Shown here in pieces: positions 26,901-35,748 of a DNA stretch of 64,000 nucleotides. Position numbers and translations under genes: made by a program. Every line of letters starts with the position of its first letter. The stretch's first letter is position 1. The stretch lies in NCBI GenBank assembly GCA_021647785.1, contig JAKIUC010000002.1:1-64000 (forward strand), in the 5' to 3' direction. The notes under the pieces were generated by a model. It saw nothing but the letters and a program-made list of their open reading frames with translations. It did no database searches and was not told the origin of the DNA. Source of the stretch: Melioribacteraceae bacterium. GTDB taxonomy: Bacteria; Bacteroidota; Ignavibacteria; Ignavibacteriales; Melioribacteraceae.

Positions 26901-27488
26901 ATGACGTTGGATAAAAAATTAGTATCATTATCGGATGAAGAATTAATAAAAGAGTTTCAAGACAACAATACTCTTGAAGCATACGAAATTCTTGTGAAAC
27001 GATTTAAAGATCCGCTAATGAATTTTGTTTATAGATTTTTAGGTGATAGAGATCTTAGTTCTGATATTGTTCAAGATACAATGATTAAGTTTTATCTGAA
27101 AAAAGATTCTTATAAGTCTATTGCAAAATTTTCAACATGGATTTACACTATAGCTGGTAATTTATCGAAGAATGAATTAAAAAGAAGAAACAGACGTACT
27201 ATTTTATCAATTTCAAAGGATGACCCTGACGATTATACTTTACAGATTGAAGACAAAAAATTTGTTTCGCCAGAACGGGCTGCTGATAGTAGCATAAAAG
27301 GTGAGATAATTGAGAAGGCTTTACTTAAAGTTAAACCAATATATAGAGAAGTTGTAATTCTTAGAGATATTGAAGGAATGTCTTATGAAGAAATTTCGGA
27401 GATGACTGACCTTTCTATTGGAACTGTAAAGTCGAGAATCAATAGAGGAAGAACACACTTGCAAAAATTATTAAAACATATTTATTGA
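26901..27488 (+). CDS. ECF-type RNA polymerase sigma factor
   Basis: This 195-residue sigma-70 family factor of the extracytoplasmic-function class has region 2 (about 27-95, with DLSSDIVQDTMIKFYLK and FSTWIYTIAGNL). Region 4 follows (about 135-190, with VVILRDIEGMSYEEISEM and SIGTVKSRINRGR). There is no region 3. The gene is followed 3 bases later by a single-pass membrane protein that is probably its anti-sigma factor. It starts with ATG after a T-rich stretch; its own target promoters cannot be read from here. Confidence 0.94.
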   Translation: MTLDKKLVSLSDEELIKEFQDNNTLEAYEILVKRFKDPLMNFVYRFLGDRDLSSDIVQDTMIKFYLKKDSYKSIAKFSTWIYTIAGNLSKNELKRRNRRTILSISKDDPDDYTLQIEDKKFVSPERAADSSIKGEIIEKALLKVKPIYREVVILRDIEGMSYEEISEMTDLSIGTVKSRINRGRTHLQKLLKHIY

Positions 27489-27491
27489 GAA

Positions 27492-28142
27492 ATGAAAGAG
27501 ATGAATGAAGAAAAATTTACTGACGATAATGAGTTTAACGAACTCAAAAAATTATTAAAAGATTTACCAAAAGTAAATGCACCCGATAATTTTGAATTTA
27601 ATTTGATGACGAGAATTCAGAACAAGAACTTTGAAGTGAAGTCGGAAAAGAAAAAAAGCTGGTTCTCGTGGTCATTAACTCCGGCAATTGCATTTGCAGC
27701 TTCTGTGTTTCTCATTTTCTTCCTTTTTTCTGGTGGGGAAGATGAATCTAATGATAACCCATGGAATACATTACCGCAGCTTATGGAGGAGAATATTGCA
27801 GAGGCAGATAATCCAAAAATAGATAAAGAGGAAGTTGATAAATTATCTGCAAATAATGAAATTACAAAAACTAATACTCCTCCAAATTTGGCAGCATCAA
27901 ATAATGCTAAAAAAGATTACCCTTTTGAAAAAGAATCTTCCATTAATTTTGATGAATATTTGCAATCGGATGCACAAAAGCCTGCAGAAGTAGGTGCACA
28001 GTTAGCTGGTTCGCAAGATGCTAAAACCTCACCATTTGATGGATTCTTTTTACGTAAAAGGAAAGATGTACAGAAAAGGGACAGCATTAAAAAAGATAAT
28101 GATTCGTTGCAGCAGCAAGAAATAGATAAAACTTACAAATAA
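27492..28142 (+). CDS. Probable membrane anti-sigma factor
   Basis: This 216-residue protein has a cytoplasmic N-terminal segment (about 1-58, with VNAPDNFEFNLMTRI, a pattern common in anti-sigma proteins). One membrane helix follows (about 60-79), then a polar, low-complexity periplasmic tail rich in N, D, K and E. It starts 3 bases after the ECF sigma gene, the usual position of its regulator. The zinc-binding HxxxCxxC motif of ZAS anti-sigma factors is absent, so the assignment rests on position and topology. Confidence 0.6.
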   Translation: MKEMNEEKFTDDNEFNELKKLLKDLPKVNAPDNFEFNLMTRIQNKNFEVKSEKKKSWFSWSLTPAIAFAASVFLIFFLFSGGEDESNDNPWNTLPQLMEENIAEADNPKIDKEEVDKLSANNEITKTNTPPNLAASNNAKKDYPFEKESSINFDEYLQSDAQKPAEVGAQLAGSQDAKTSPFDGFFLRKRKDVQKRDSIKKDNDSLQQQEIDKTYK

Positions 28143-28200
28143 TTTTATAAGTTGAAAATTAGATTAAGACTTTTGATATTTACTTGGTTTGGTTCAAGTT

Positions 28201-28555
28201 ATTTTTAGGTGGATAAAATAAATTACGCATAATATTAAAATACTCTATGAGAAGAAAAAGTCCCTATCTATAACGCCTCTTACTCTCCTTTTGTTATGTC
28301 AAATTTAATTATGTTTTTAATAACTCCGTTAGGAGTTACACTTTACTAGAGAATAAAAAAAAACAAAATGAATAAGAATCCCAGAGGGATTCCATTTTTA
28401 ATAACAAATTGGAATCAAAAAATAATTCAATCCCTCTGGGATTGGGAAATATTTTAATCTTAGTTTCTGCAAAAGTATAATCCCTCTGGGATTATGTGGC
28501 ACTATTACTCATCAATTCTTAAATTACAAATGTAATATTTTATCCACCTAAAAAT
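28201..28555. repeat. Nested palindromic element of about 355 bp (second of its type)
   Basis: The 536-base gap 28143-28678 holds this element and no gene. Perfect 20-base outer arms lie at 28201-28220 and 28536-28555 (ATTTTTAGGTGGATAAAATA and its inverse). Between them are small perfect hairpins: TAACTCC/GGAGTTA (28321-28338), GAATCCC/GGGATTC (28376-28392), and two further copies of AATCCCTCTGGGATT (28429-28443 and 28479-28493). The layout of long outer arms with several short hairpins inside repeats that of 26535-26744, but the sequences differ. No coding region fits. Confidence 0.85.
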
Positions 28556-28678
28556 CATTTGTACCCTTGGTTTAATCCACCGCAGCAGATGGACAAAGCC
28601 TACTATAAATAAACGAGTAAAAATTTCGATAATATGTTGGATAAACACTAACTATTATTTTTATGAGGATTACTTGTT

Positions 28679-30730
28679 ATGCAAACCACGGAATTTACAT
28701 CTGCTAATAAGGCGAGCACTGAAAATTCGAAAGGTTTATTGCATTTAGATAAACAATTTAATCTTGAAAATGAAGGCATTTACAAAACTATTTTTCATAA
28801 TTCCCCCCTTGGAATAATCCACTTTGATAAGACCAGTCAAGTAATTGATTGTAATGATAAATTTTCTCAAATAATTGGAGTACCTCGAGAAGTTCTATTA
28901 ACAATCAATTTGATTAAAGATTTGAAAAACAAAGAAATAATTAAGCAAATTAAAGAAACATTATCTTCTGGTTCTGGGTTCTATGATGATTATTATCATT
29001 CACTTAATTCATCAAAAATTACTCCGGTTATTGTACACTTCAATGCAATCTATTCTGATAACAATGAAATAATTGGTGGAATAGGATTGGTTGAAGATAA
29101 TACAAATAGGAAAGAAGCTCAGAAGAAAATTGAGGAGAGTGAACATTATTTACGAGAGGCTCAAAAATTTGCACATATTGGACATTGGAAGAGAGATTTA
29201 GTAACCAATGAATTACGAAGGTCTAAAGAACTATTTAGAATTTATAATTTGGATTGTAACACCCCAGATATTCCAAAAGAAGTTTTTTATAATTTGATTC
29301 ATCCGGATGATGTTGAAAATGTAAAAGAGGCTTTTATTTATTCACTTGAAAATAAAACTGAATATAATATTACATTCAGATTAATATTTGAAGATGGAAC
29401 TATAAAGTATATAAATGAAAAGGGAAGAAGTGAATATGATGATAAGGGAAAACCAATTAGCTCAATGGGCATTCTTCAAGATGTAACAAAAATAAAAAAG
29501 AGGGAACTCACACAAGCAGCACTATTCAAGATATCGGATGCGGCAAATTCTGATAAATCACTTTATGAACTTTATGGTTCAATCCATAAAATTATAAAAG
29601 GCTTAATGCCTGCAGATAACTTCTACATAGCTCTTTATAACGAAGAGAGCAAACTATTAAGTTTTCCTTATCATGTTGATGAAATAGATGAAACACCAGA
29701 ACCACAGCCATTAGGTGATGGACTTACTGAGTATGTGTTGAGTCAGAAAAAAAGTTGCATTATTACAGAAGAAGTAGATATGCAGCTTCAAAAAGAAGGG
29801 AAGGTTGGCATAAGTGGTGAGTTTACAAAAATATGGATTGGAATATATCTGAAATTTGAATCAACTATTAAAGGTGTTTTGGTAGTTCAAGATTACCATG
29901 ATGAAAATGCTTATAGTTCGGAAGATATTAAATTGCTCGAATTTGTCTCTAAGCAAGTAGTTAAAGCAATTGATAAAAAGTATGCTGATGAAAAAATTAG
30001 GGAGTCTGAAAAAGCACTAAAAAAATCTAATGCAGATAAGGATAAGTTCTTTTCAATAATTTCACACGATTTAAAAAGCCCATTCCAAGGTATTATGGGA
30101 ATGAGCGATTTATTGAATGAAAACATTTCTGATTTGACTGAAGATGAGAAAGTTGAATTTCTTGATATACTTAATAATTCAATTAAGAAAGTTTTTTCAT
30201 TAATTGAAGAACTATTAGAATGGTCAAGCGTGCAGACTGGGAGAATGGAATACAAACCAGAGAAGATAGATATCAAAAAGATATGTTTAAATGTATTTTC
30301 TCTTTTATCATTTGTAGCAGAGAAAAAAGAATTAAGTGTAAAGTACGAAGGAGAGGAAAATCTGTTTGCATTTTGTGATACGAAAATGATAGAGACTGTA
30401 CTTAGAAATCTAATTACAAACGCAATAAAGTTTACAATGAATGGGGGAACTATTTCAGTTACTGCAGAAAATTTTGAAGATTATGTAAAAATTAAAGTTC
30501 AAGATTCCGGGATTGGAATGACAGAGGAAGTGCAAAGAAAACTATTTAGAATTGAAGAACATCATACAACATTAGGTACTGTAGGTGAGAAGGGTACCGG
30601 GCTTGGATTGATTTTATGCAAAGAATTAATTGAGAAAAACAAAGGGAAAATTTGGGTGGAGAGTGAAGTAAGAAGGGGAAGTACATTTTCATTTACTCTT
30701 CCAGAAAAAGGAGAACTGCAGAGTGAATAA
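28679..30730 (+). CDS. PAS/GAF sensor histidine kinase
   Basis: This soluble sensor kinase of 683 residues has two PAS domains (about 35-150 and 155-285), a GAF domain (about 290-440), a HisKA dimerisation domain and an HATPase domain. The phospho-accepting histidine is in FFSIISHDLKSPFQG near residue 461. The ATP-binding boxes are N (LRNLITNAIKF), G1 (DSGIGM) and G2 (GEKGTGLGLILCKE). There is no membrane segment, so it should sense a cytoplasmic signal or act downstream of another sensor. The stop overlaps the next kinase gene by 8 bases. Confidence 0.93.
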   Translation: MQTTEFTSANKASTENSKGLLHLDKQFNLENEGIYKTIFHNSPLGIIHFDKTSQVIDCNDKFSQIIGVPREVLLTINLIKDLKNKEIIKQIKETLSSGSGFYDDYYHSLNSSKITPVIVHFNAIYSDNNEIIGGIGLVEDNTNRKEAQKKIEESEHYLREAQKFAHIGHWKRDLVTNELRRSKELFRIYNLDCNTPDIPKEVFYNLIHPDDVENVKEAFIYSLENKTEYNITFRLIFEDGTIKYINEKGRSEYDDKGKPISSMGILQDVTKIKKRELTQAALFKISDAANSDKSLYELYGSIHKIIKGLMPADNFYIALYNEESKLLSFPYHVDEIDETPEPQPLGDGLTEYVLSQKKSCIITEEVDMQLQKEGKVGISGEFTKIWIGIYLKFESTIKGVLVVQDYHDENAYSSEDIKLLEFVSKQVVKAIDKKYADEKIRESEKALKKSNADKDKFFSIISHDLKSPFQGIMGMSDLLNENISDLTEDEKVEFLDILNNSIKKVFSLIEELLEWSSVQTGRMEYKPEKIDIKKICLNVFSLLSFVAEKKELSVKYEGEENLFAFCDTKMIETVLRNLITNAIKFTMNGGTISVTAENFEDYVKIKVQDSGIGMTEEVQRKLFRIEEHHTTLGTVGEKGTGLGLILCKELIEKNKGKIWVESEVRRGSTFSFTLPEKGELQSE

Positions 30731-33698
30731 GAAAAATAAAATAAAAGCTCGAATATTATTTCCAGTTGCAATAGCAATATATTTTTTAATTGTTGTGTTC
30801 TATATTGTTACATCACAACTGATGATAATATTAGAAGTTTCTGATGAAGTTCAATTTGTAGATAACGCAATGTTAATAATTTTTGGAATTGGTTTAGCAG
30901 TAAGTTTAATCCTTATAATTTTCATTAATTTTATTTTAGGTCGTGTTGAAAAAGATATTGTTGACTATGAAGATAGATTATTACGTGAAGGAAAACTACA
31001 TGAGATTGAACAAAAAGAGCATATTGAAAAACTATTTGAAGATGAGAAAAAACTAAAACATAGTGAGAAAAAATTAAGATTAGTTTTTGAAAACTCGAAA
31101 GATGTAATTATTTGGGCAAATCCGAAAACAGGAATTATTACTAATTGTAACCTTGCAGCAGAAACATTATTAGAATATAATAGAGATGAAATAATTGGGC
31201 AGCTACAAACATTTCTACATCCAAAAGATGAAAAAGAAAAATACCAAGAACTTTTTAAGAATCATGTTGCTGCTAAGGGGGCTTTGGATGGAGAAGTTAC
31301 AATTGTAACAAAGAGTGGTTTAATTAAATATGTTGATATTTCTGCAACGGTAATTTCTGTGGGAGATGAAGAGATAATTCAAGGGGTATTTCGTGACATT
31401 ACAGAACAGAGGGAAATAGAGAAGTATATGTTTGAAAGTGAGGAACGCTTCCAACAAGTTGCAGAATATTCTGATTCTATTATTTGGGAAGTTAATGAAA
31501 AATTGGAAATTATATATACAAACTCCGTAGCTGAAATGGTATTGGGCTATACCCCAGAAGAATTAATAGGTAATTCTATTTTTATGATTTTCCCAAATTC
31601 AAGAGAAAACTATAGAACGCTTGCAAAACAACGAAACTTGTTAAGGCTAGAAGGTAAATATACAAACTTAGAATATAGAACTGTTGCTAAGGATGGAAAA
31701 ATTGTTTGGATGCGGAGTAGTGGTGGTAATATTTTGAATGATAAAGGAGAGTTTATAGGAGTACGTGGTATTTCTACTGATATAACTGAAGAGAAAAAAA
31801 CAGAAAGAGAGATATTTGAAAGTGAAGAACGTTTTAAACAAATTGCAAGTTCCACTAAATCAATAGTTTGGGAAGTGGATAATAGATTCAAATTTATCTA
31901 TTTAAGTTCTTCTGTCTATAAAATTTTAGGGTATAGTGAAGCAGATGTATTAGGAAAATCTATCTTCGACCATTTTTATAATAGCGAAGAAGTTAATAGA
32001 ATACGTAGAGAAATTATAAAGTCAATAAGCAAAACTGGAAAATTTTCTGATTTAGAATCTAAGTTCTTGCGAAAAGATGGAAAAGTAATTTGGACATCTA
32101 CAAGTGGTTTCATTAAAAGAGATGTAGATAAAACAAAAGTAAAATATATTGGTTCCACAAAAGATATCACTGAAAAAAAAGAAGCAGAAAGAAAAATACT
32201 TGAAGGTGAAGAACGTTTTCTGCAAGTAGCAGATTATTCTAATTCTATTGTTTGGGAAATTAATAATAAAAATGAATATACATACATCAATTCGGTTGTG
32301 GAAAAAATATTAGGATATAGAACTGATGAACTAATCGGGAATAATGGCTATATCCATTTTGCTGATTGTGAAGAGAATAGTAAAGCGTTAAAAATTCAAA
32401 AAGAAATGCTCGAAGCAGAAGGCAAGTATAGCAACTTAGAATTTAAATTGGAAACAAAAGAAGGTAACCCTGTTTGGGTACGTAGTAGTGGTGGTTATTT
32501 AAAAAATGATAAAGGAGAGATTATTGGGAGACGTGGAATATCTACTGATATAACTGAAAACAAGAAAAATATTGAGCTAATAATTAAGGCAAAGATTGAA
32601 GCTGAAAAAGCAGAAAAAAAAATTAGAGCAAGTGAAGAAAAAAACAGAAGCATTTTAGAGGCAATACCCGATATTATATTTATTTTTGATAAAGATGGAG
32701 TTTTTCTCGATTATCACATACGTAGTAATGATAAATTAAATTTTCCGCCAGAAGAGTTTTTAGGAAAAAATATAGAAGCGGTGTTCCCAAAAGAGATTGC
32801 AGAACTTACTAAGAAAAACATTACCAAAACACTCTCTAATAAAGAAATTTGTGTATTCAGGTATTCGTTCCCTATTAGTGATAAAACTATTAATGAAGAA
32901 GCAAGAATGGTTCAGTACGATGATGATAAAGTTCTAACAATGATAAGAGACATTACAGATGTTATTGAAGCTGAAAAGAACTTGATAGAAGCAAAAGAGC
33001 GTGCAGAAAGAGCGGATAGTTTAAAATCAACATTCTTAGCACAAATGTCTCATGAAATACGGACACCAATAAATTCAATTGTTAGTTTATCATCACTAAT
33101 AGAGGAGGTATTAACCGAGCACGCTGATGATGATACTAAAACTTGCTTTAATTTAATTTCAAAAAGTGGTGATAGAATAATTAGGACAACTGATTTGCTC
33201 CTTAATTTATCAGAGATTGAAGCTGGTACGTATGAAATGTTTAAAGAAGATTTCAATTTAGTTGATAGTGTACTTAATAAATTATACAACGAGTATCTAT
33301 CAATTGCTGAAGAGGAAAACTTGAAATTGAAGTTAGATATTAATCTACGAAACCCAATAATCTCTGCCGATTCATATACAGTAGAACAAATTTTTTGCAA
33401 TATAATTAATAATGCAATTAAATATACTACTAAAGGAGAAGTGGTTATTAAGGCATTTGAAAATAGTGAGAAGAAAACTACGGTTGAAATTATTGATACT
33501 GGTATTGGAATTTCAAAAGATTATTTACCAAAAATATTCACTTCGTTTTCACAAGAAATGACAGGATATACAAGAAAATATGAAGGAAATGGGGTTGGTT
33601 TAACACTTGTAAGTGAGTTTTGTAAACTGAATAATGCTACAATTGAAGTTGAAAGTATTAAAGGAGAAGGTTCTACTTTTAGAGTTGTGTTTGAATAA
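30723..33698 (+). CDS. Membrane-bound multi-PAS sensor histidine kinase
   Basis: This 991-residue kinase has two membrane helices near the N-terminus (about 11-33 and 47-70) with no sizeable periplasmic loop. Five successive PAS/PAC units follow (from about 110 to 755), three of them near-identical in pattern (ERF-QVA-YS-SI-WEVN). HisKA (QMSHEIRTPINSI, histidine near 776) and HATPase (DTGIGIS, then GNGVGLTL) complete it. The repeated PAS units suggest internal duplication. It starts with GTG, overlapping the upstream kinase by 8 bases. Its C-terminal catalytic domain closely resembles that of the kinase at 43749-44933. Confidence 0.93.
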   Translation: MNKKNKIKARILFPVAIAIYFLIVVFYIVTSQLMIILEVSDEVQFVDNAMLIIFGIGLAVSLILIIFINFILGRVEKDIVDYEDRLLREGKLHEIEQKEHIEKLFEDEKKLKHSEKKLRLVFENSKDVIIWANPKTGIITNCNLAAETLLEYNRDEIIGQLQTFLHPKDEKEKYQELFKNHVAAKGALDGEVTIVTKSGLIKYVDISATVISVGDEEIIQGVFRDITEQREIEKYMFESEERFQQVAEYSDSIIWEVNEKLEIIYTNSVAEMVLGYTPEELIGNSIFMIFPNSRENYRTLAKQRNLLRLEGKYTNLEYRTVAKDGKIVWMRSSGGNILNDKGEFIGVRGISTDITEEKKTEREIFESEERFKQIASSTKSIVWEVDNRFKFIYLSSSVYKILGYSEADVLGKSIFDHFYNSEEVNRIRREIIKSISKTGKFSDLESKFLRKDGKVIWTSTSGFIKRDVDKTKVKYIGSTKDITEKKEAERKILEGEERFLQVADYSNSIVWEINNKNEYTYINSVVEKILGYRTDELIGNNGYIHFADCEENSKALKIQKEMLEAEGKYSNLEFKLETKEGNPVWVRSSGGYLKNDKGEIIGRRGISTDITENKKNIELIIKAKIEAEKAEKKIRASEEKNRSILEAIPDIIFIFDKDGVFLDYHIRSNDKLNFPPEEFLGKNIEAVFPKEIAELTKKNITKTLSNKEICVFRYSFPISDKTINEEARMVQYDDDKVLTMIRDITDVIEAEKNLIEAKERAERADSLKSTFLAQMSHEIRTPINSIVSLSSLIEEVLTEHADDDTKTCFNLISKSGDRIIRTTDLLLNLSEIEAGTYEMFKEDFNLVDSVLNKLYNEYLSIAEEENLKLKLDINLRNPIISADSYTVEQIFCNIINNAIKYTTKGEVVIKAFENSEKKTTVEIIDTGIGISKDYLPKIFTSFSQEMTGYTRKYEGNGVGLTLVSEFCKLNNATIEVESIKGEGSTFRVVFE

Positions 33699-33725
33699 TC
33701 AGTAGTAATAAGTAATTAGTGTTAT

Positions 33726-33732
33726 GTTAGGC
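33726..33732 (+). other. Integron-type core site GTTAGGC at the left end of the R-M cassette
   Basis: GTTAGGC fits the integron core consensus GTTRRRY exactly and lies 28 bases after a kinase stop codon. Its extension TTAGGCAA is the exact inverse of TTGCCTAA inside the attC-like site at the right end. In integron cassettes the start of a cassette pairs with the 5' core box of that cassette's own attC in just this way. Seven bases alone would be weak; the pairing is what gives the call weight. Confidence 0.5.
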
Positions 33733-33788
33733 AACATTACTAATTCATTCTCTCACTAATATTTTTTCATTAATAAAATTAGATTTCA

Positions 33789-33853
33789 TTTGTTTTTATT
33801 AGAAGAATACAATATATTTGGACAATATTTGTCAAAATCATTTATGTCCAAAT
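33789..33853 (+). promoter_or_regulatory. Promoter and operator of the R-M operon
   Basis: TTTG at 33789-33792 and TATATTTG at 33813-33820 fit the Bacteroidetes -33 (TTTG) and -7 (TAnnTTTG) elements with 20 bases between. Just downstream, GACAA-TAT-TTGTC (33821-33833) is a perfect palindrome. A wider pair, ATTTGGACA (33816-33824) and TGTCCAAAT (33845-33853), is also exact, its right arm covering the start codon. This is where a C-protein-like controller would bind its own promoter. Confidence 0.65.
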
Positions 33854-34169
33854 GCAAACTATAGGAAAACAAATACGAAAGCTACGTGAGGATAGCGGAT
33901 TACCACTTAGAAAAATAGCAGCTATACTTGATATTGATCAATCTATCCTAAGTAAAATTGAAAGAGGTGAAAGGAAAGCAACAAAAAAGCAAATCATTCA
34001 AATTGCTAAAATATTTAATGCTGATAAAAAAGAATTACTCATAAATTATTTTAGCGACAAAGTGATTTATGAATTAATAAATGAGGATATAGCCGTTGAT
34101 GTATTAAAAGTAGCAGAAAAGAAGATAAAATATTTAAATCAAAATCAAAATCAAAATCAAAATGTTTGA
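33852..34169 (+). CDS. XRE-family controller protein of the R-M operon
   Basis: This 105-residue protein has an N-terminal Cro/C1-type helix-turn-helix (about 5-60, with LPLRKIAAILDIDQSILSKI). A short helical part and a C-terminal tail of alternating N and Q residues encoded by a hexanucleotide repeat follow. Its place upstream of a methyltransferase and an endonuclease, with a palindromic operator on its own promoter, suggests a C-protein-like regulator timing restriction after modification. An ATG at 33844 is in another frame and stops at once, so 33852 is the start. Its end overlaps the methyltransferase by 8 bases. Confidence 0.88.
   Translation: MQTIGKQIRKLREDSGLPLRKIAAILDIDQSILSKIERGERKATKKQIIQIAKIFNADKKELLINYFSDKVIYELINEDIAVDVLKVAEKKIKYLNQNQNQNQNV
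34140..34163 (+). repeat. CAAAAT hexamer repeat at the controller/methyltransferase junction
   Basis: Four tandem copies of CAAAAT encode the N-Q tail of the controller, and the methyltransferase ATG (34162) begins in the last copy. Changes by whole units keep the controller frame but alter its tail length. Confidence 0.85.
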
Positions 34170-35748
34170 TACAAATTCAATACAACCCACTCATTATGAA
34201 TTGCCTAGTTTTTTTGCTGACCGTCTTGGCGAAATATATACTGCTTCGGTAACGCAACAACACAAAAAGGAAAACGGACAGTTCTTTACTCCAGTAGAGA
34301 TAGCTTTATTTATGGCATCACTTTCAGAATTTAATGGTAATTTTGTTAGAATTTTGGATCCCGGTTCTGGAACATCTATATTATCCTGTGCTCTGATTGA
34401 GAAAATAATAAATAACAATAAATATTTAAAATATATTGAATTGGTTATTTATGAAACGGATACTGAACTTATTCCAATTTTGAAAAAATCGCTAAAGTAT
34501 CTGAAAAATTGGGTGGAAAATAAAAACGTTGAAATTGTAATTACATTTTACTCATCTGATTTTGTATTACATAATTCAGATGCTTTAAAAGAAACTCCTG
34601 ATTTGTTTACCAAACAAATAAATTTATTTGATGTTGTTATTTCTAATCCTCCATATTTTAAACTATCAATTGAAGATGAAAGAGCAATTGCAGCAAAAAT
34701 TGTAGTAAATGGACATCCGAATATTTATTCTATTTTTATGGCTCTATCAGCAAAATTGCTGAAAGAAGATGGCGAATTAATATTTATTACTCCTAGAAGT
34801 TATGCATCTGGTTCTTACTTTAGAGCTTTTAGAGAATATTTTTTTAATATTATTGACTTAGATAAAGCTCACTTATTTGTTTCTCGCAAAGAAGCATTCA
34901 ACCGCGATAAAGTTCTTCAGGAAGTAGTTATAATTAAAGGAACAAAAAGAAATATTGCTGAACCATTTGTTGAGGTTTCATCTTCAAGTGGATTAAACGA
35001 TTTAGCTACACCAAAAATAAAAATTTTCCCTAAAAATGATATAGTCAATGTAGAATCAAAGGAGAAAGTATTATATCTACCTACATCAAATGAGGAAGAA
35101 GTAATTCTCAATATTTTTCAATCATGGTCAGGAAATCTAAATAAATATGACATCAAGATTTCAACAGGTCCTGTCGTTTCTTTTCGTTCGTGGGATAAAA
35201 TTATTGAGAATTATGAAGATGGAGCAAAACAAACTGCCCCTTTATTTTGGTTGCATAATGTTAAACAAATGATACTGGAATGGCCGATTGAAAACAAAAA
35301 AAAAGGACAGTATATTATAATAGATAGAAAATCAGAAACTATTCTAATTCCTAATAAAAACTATATTTTTTTAAGACGTTTCAGTAGCAAAGATGATAAG
35401 AACCGATTAATTGCTGCTCCATACTTCAGCAATTTTATAAGGTCGGATTTTATTGGAGTTGAAAACAAATTAAACTATATCTATCGTCAAAACGGATATT
35501 TGGAACGAAACGAAATTGTTGGTTTATGTACTTTACTAAATAGCACTCTTTTTGATGCTTTTTTTAGAATTTTTAATGGCAATGTAAATGTTAGTGCAAC
35601 TGAATTACGAGATATGCCATTACCTCCATTAGAAATAATTCATGAGATTGGAAATACAATAATTTTATCAAACAATTATTCTGTAGAAAATGTAAATTTA
35701 ATAGTAAATAAATATTTTGAACCGGTTAAAAATTATGAAGAAAATTGA
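34162..35748 (+). CDS. Type II N6-adenine DNA methyltransferase
   Basis: This 528-residue enzyme transfers methyl groups from S-adenosylmethionine to adenine in DNA. It shows the Eco57I/N6_Mtase pattern: KKENGQFFTPVEIALFMASL near residue 35, and SAM-binding ILDPGSGTSILSCALIEKI near residue 66 (motif I). The catalytic motif IV follows as FDVVISNPPYFKL near residue 160. The C-terminal half is a likely target-recognition domain. It lies between a controller and a BsuBI/PstI-like endonuclease and so should protect that enzyme's site. Adenine as the target follows from NPPY; the recognition site is not readable. Confidence 0.92.
   Translation: MFDTNSIQPTHYELPSFFADRLGEIYTASVTQQHKKENGQFFTPVEIALFMASLSEFNGNFVRILDPGSGTSILSCALIEKIINNNKYLKYIELVIYETDTELIPILKKSLKYLKNWVENKNVEIVITFYSSDFVLHNSDALKETPDLFTKQINLFDVVISNPPYFKLSIEDERAIAAKIVVNGHPNIYSIFMALSAKLLKEDGELIFITPRSYASGSYFRAFREYFFNIIDLDKAHLFVSRKEAFNRDKVLQEVVIIKGTKRNIAEPFVEVSSSSGLNDLATPKIKIFPKNDIVNVESKEKVLYLPTSNEEEVILNIFQSWSGNLNKYDIKISTGPVVSFRSWDKIIENYEDGAKQTAPLFWLHNVKQMILEWPIENKKKGQYIIIDRKSETILIPNKNYIFLRRFSSKDDKNRLIAAPYFSNFIRSDFIGVENKLNYIYRQNGYLERNEIVGLCTLLNSTLFDAFFRIFNGNVNVSATELRDMPLPPLEIIHEIGNTIILSNNYSVENVNLIVNKYFEPVKNYEEN

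Noticed and set aside
26535-28555. Insertion sequence or composite transposon formed by the two palindromic elements
   Set aside because: Their arms are unrelated in sequence, no transposase is present, and the sigma/anti-sigma pair between them is an ordinary chromosomal pair.
33800-33853. Leaderless start of the XRE controller
   Set aside because: A leaderless mRNA was considered because no ribosome-binding site is visible, but the TAnnTTTG element would place the transcript start about 25 bases upstream of the ATG.
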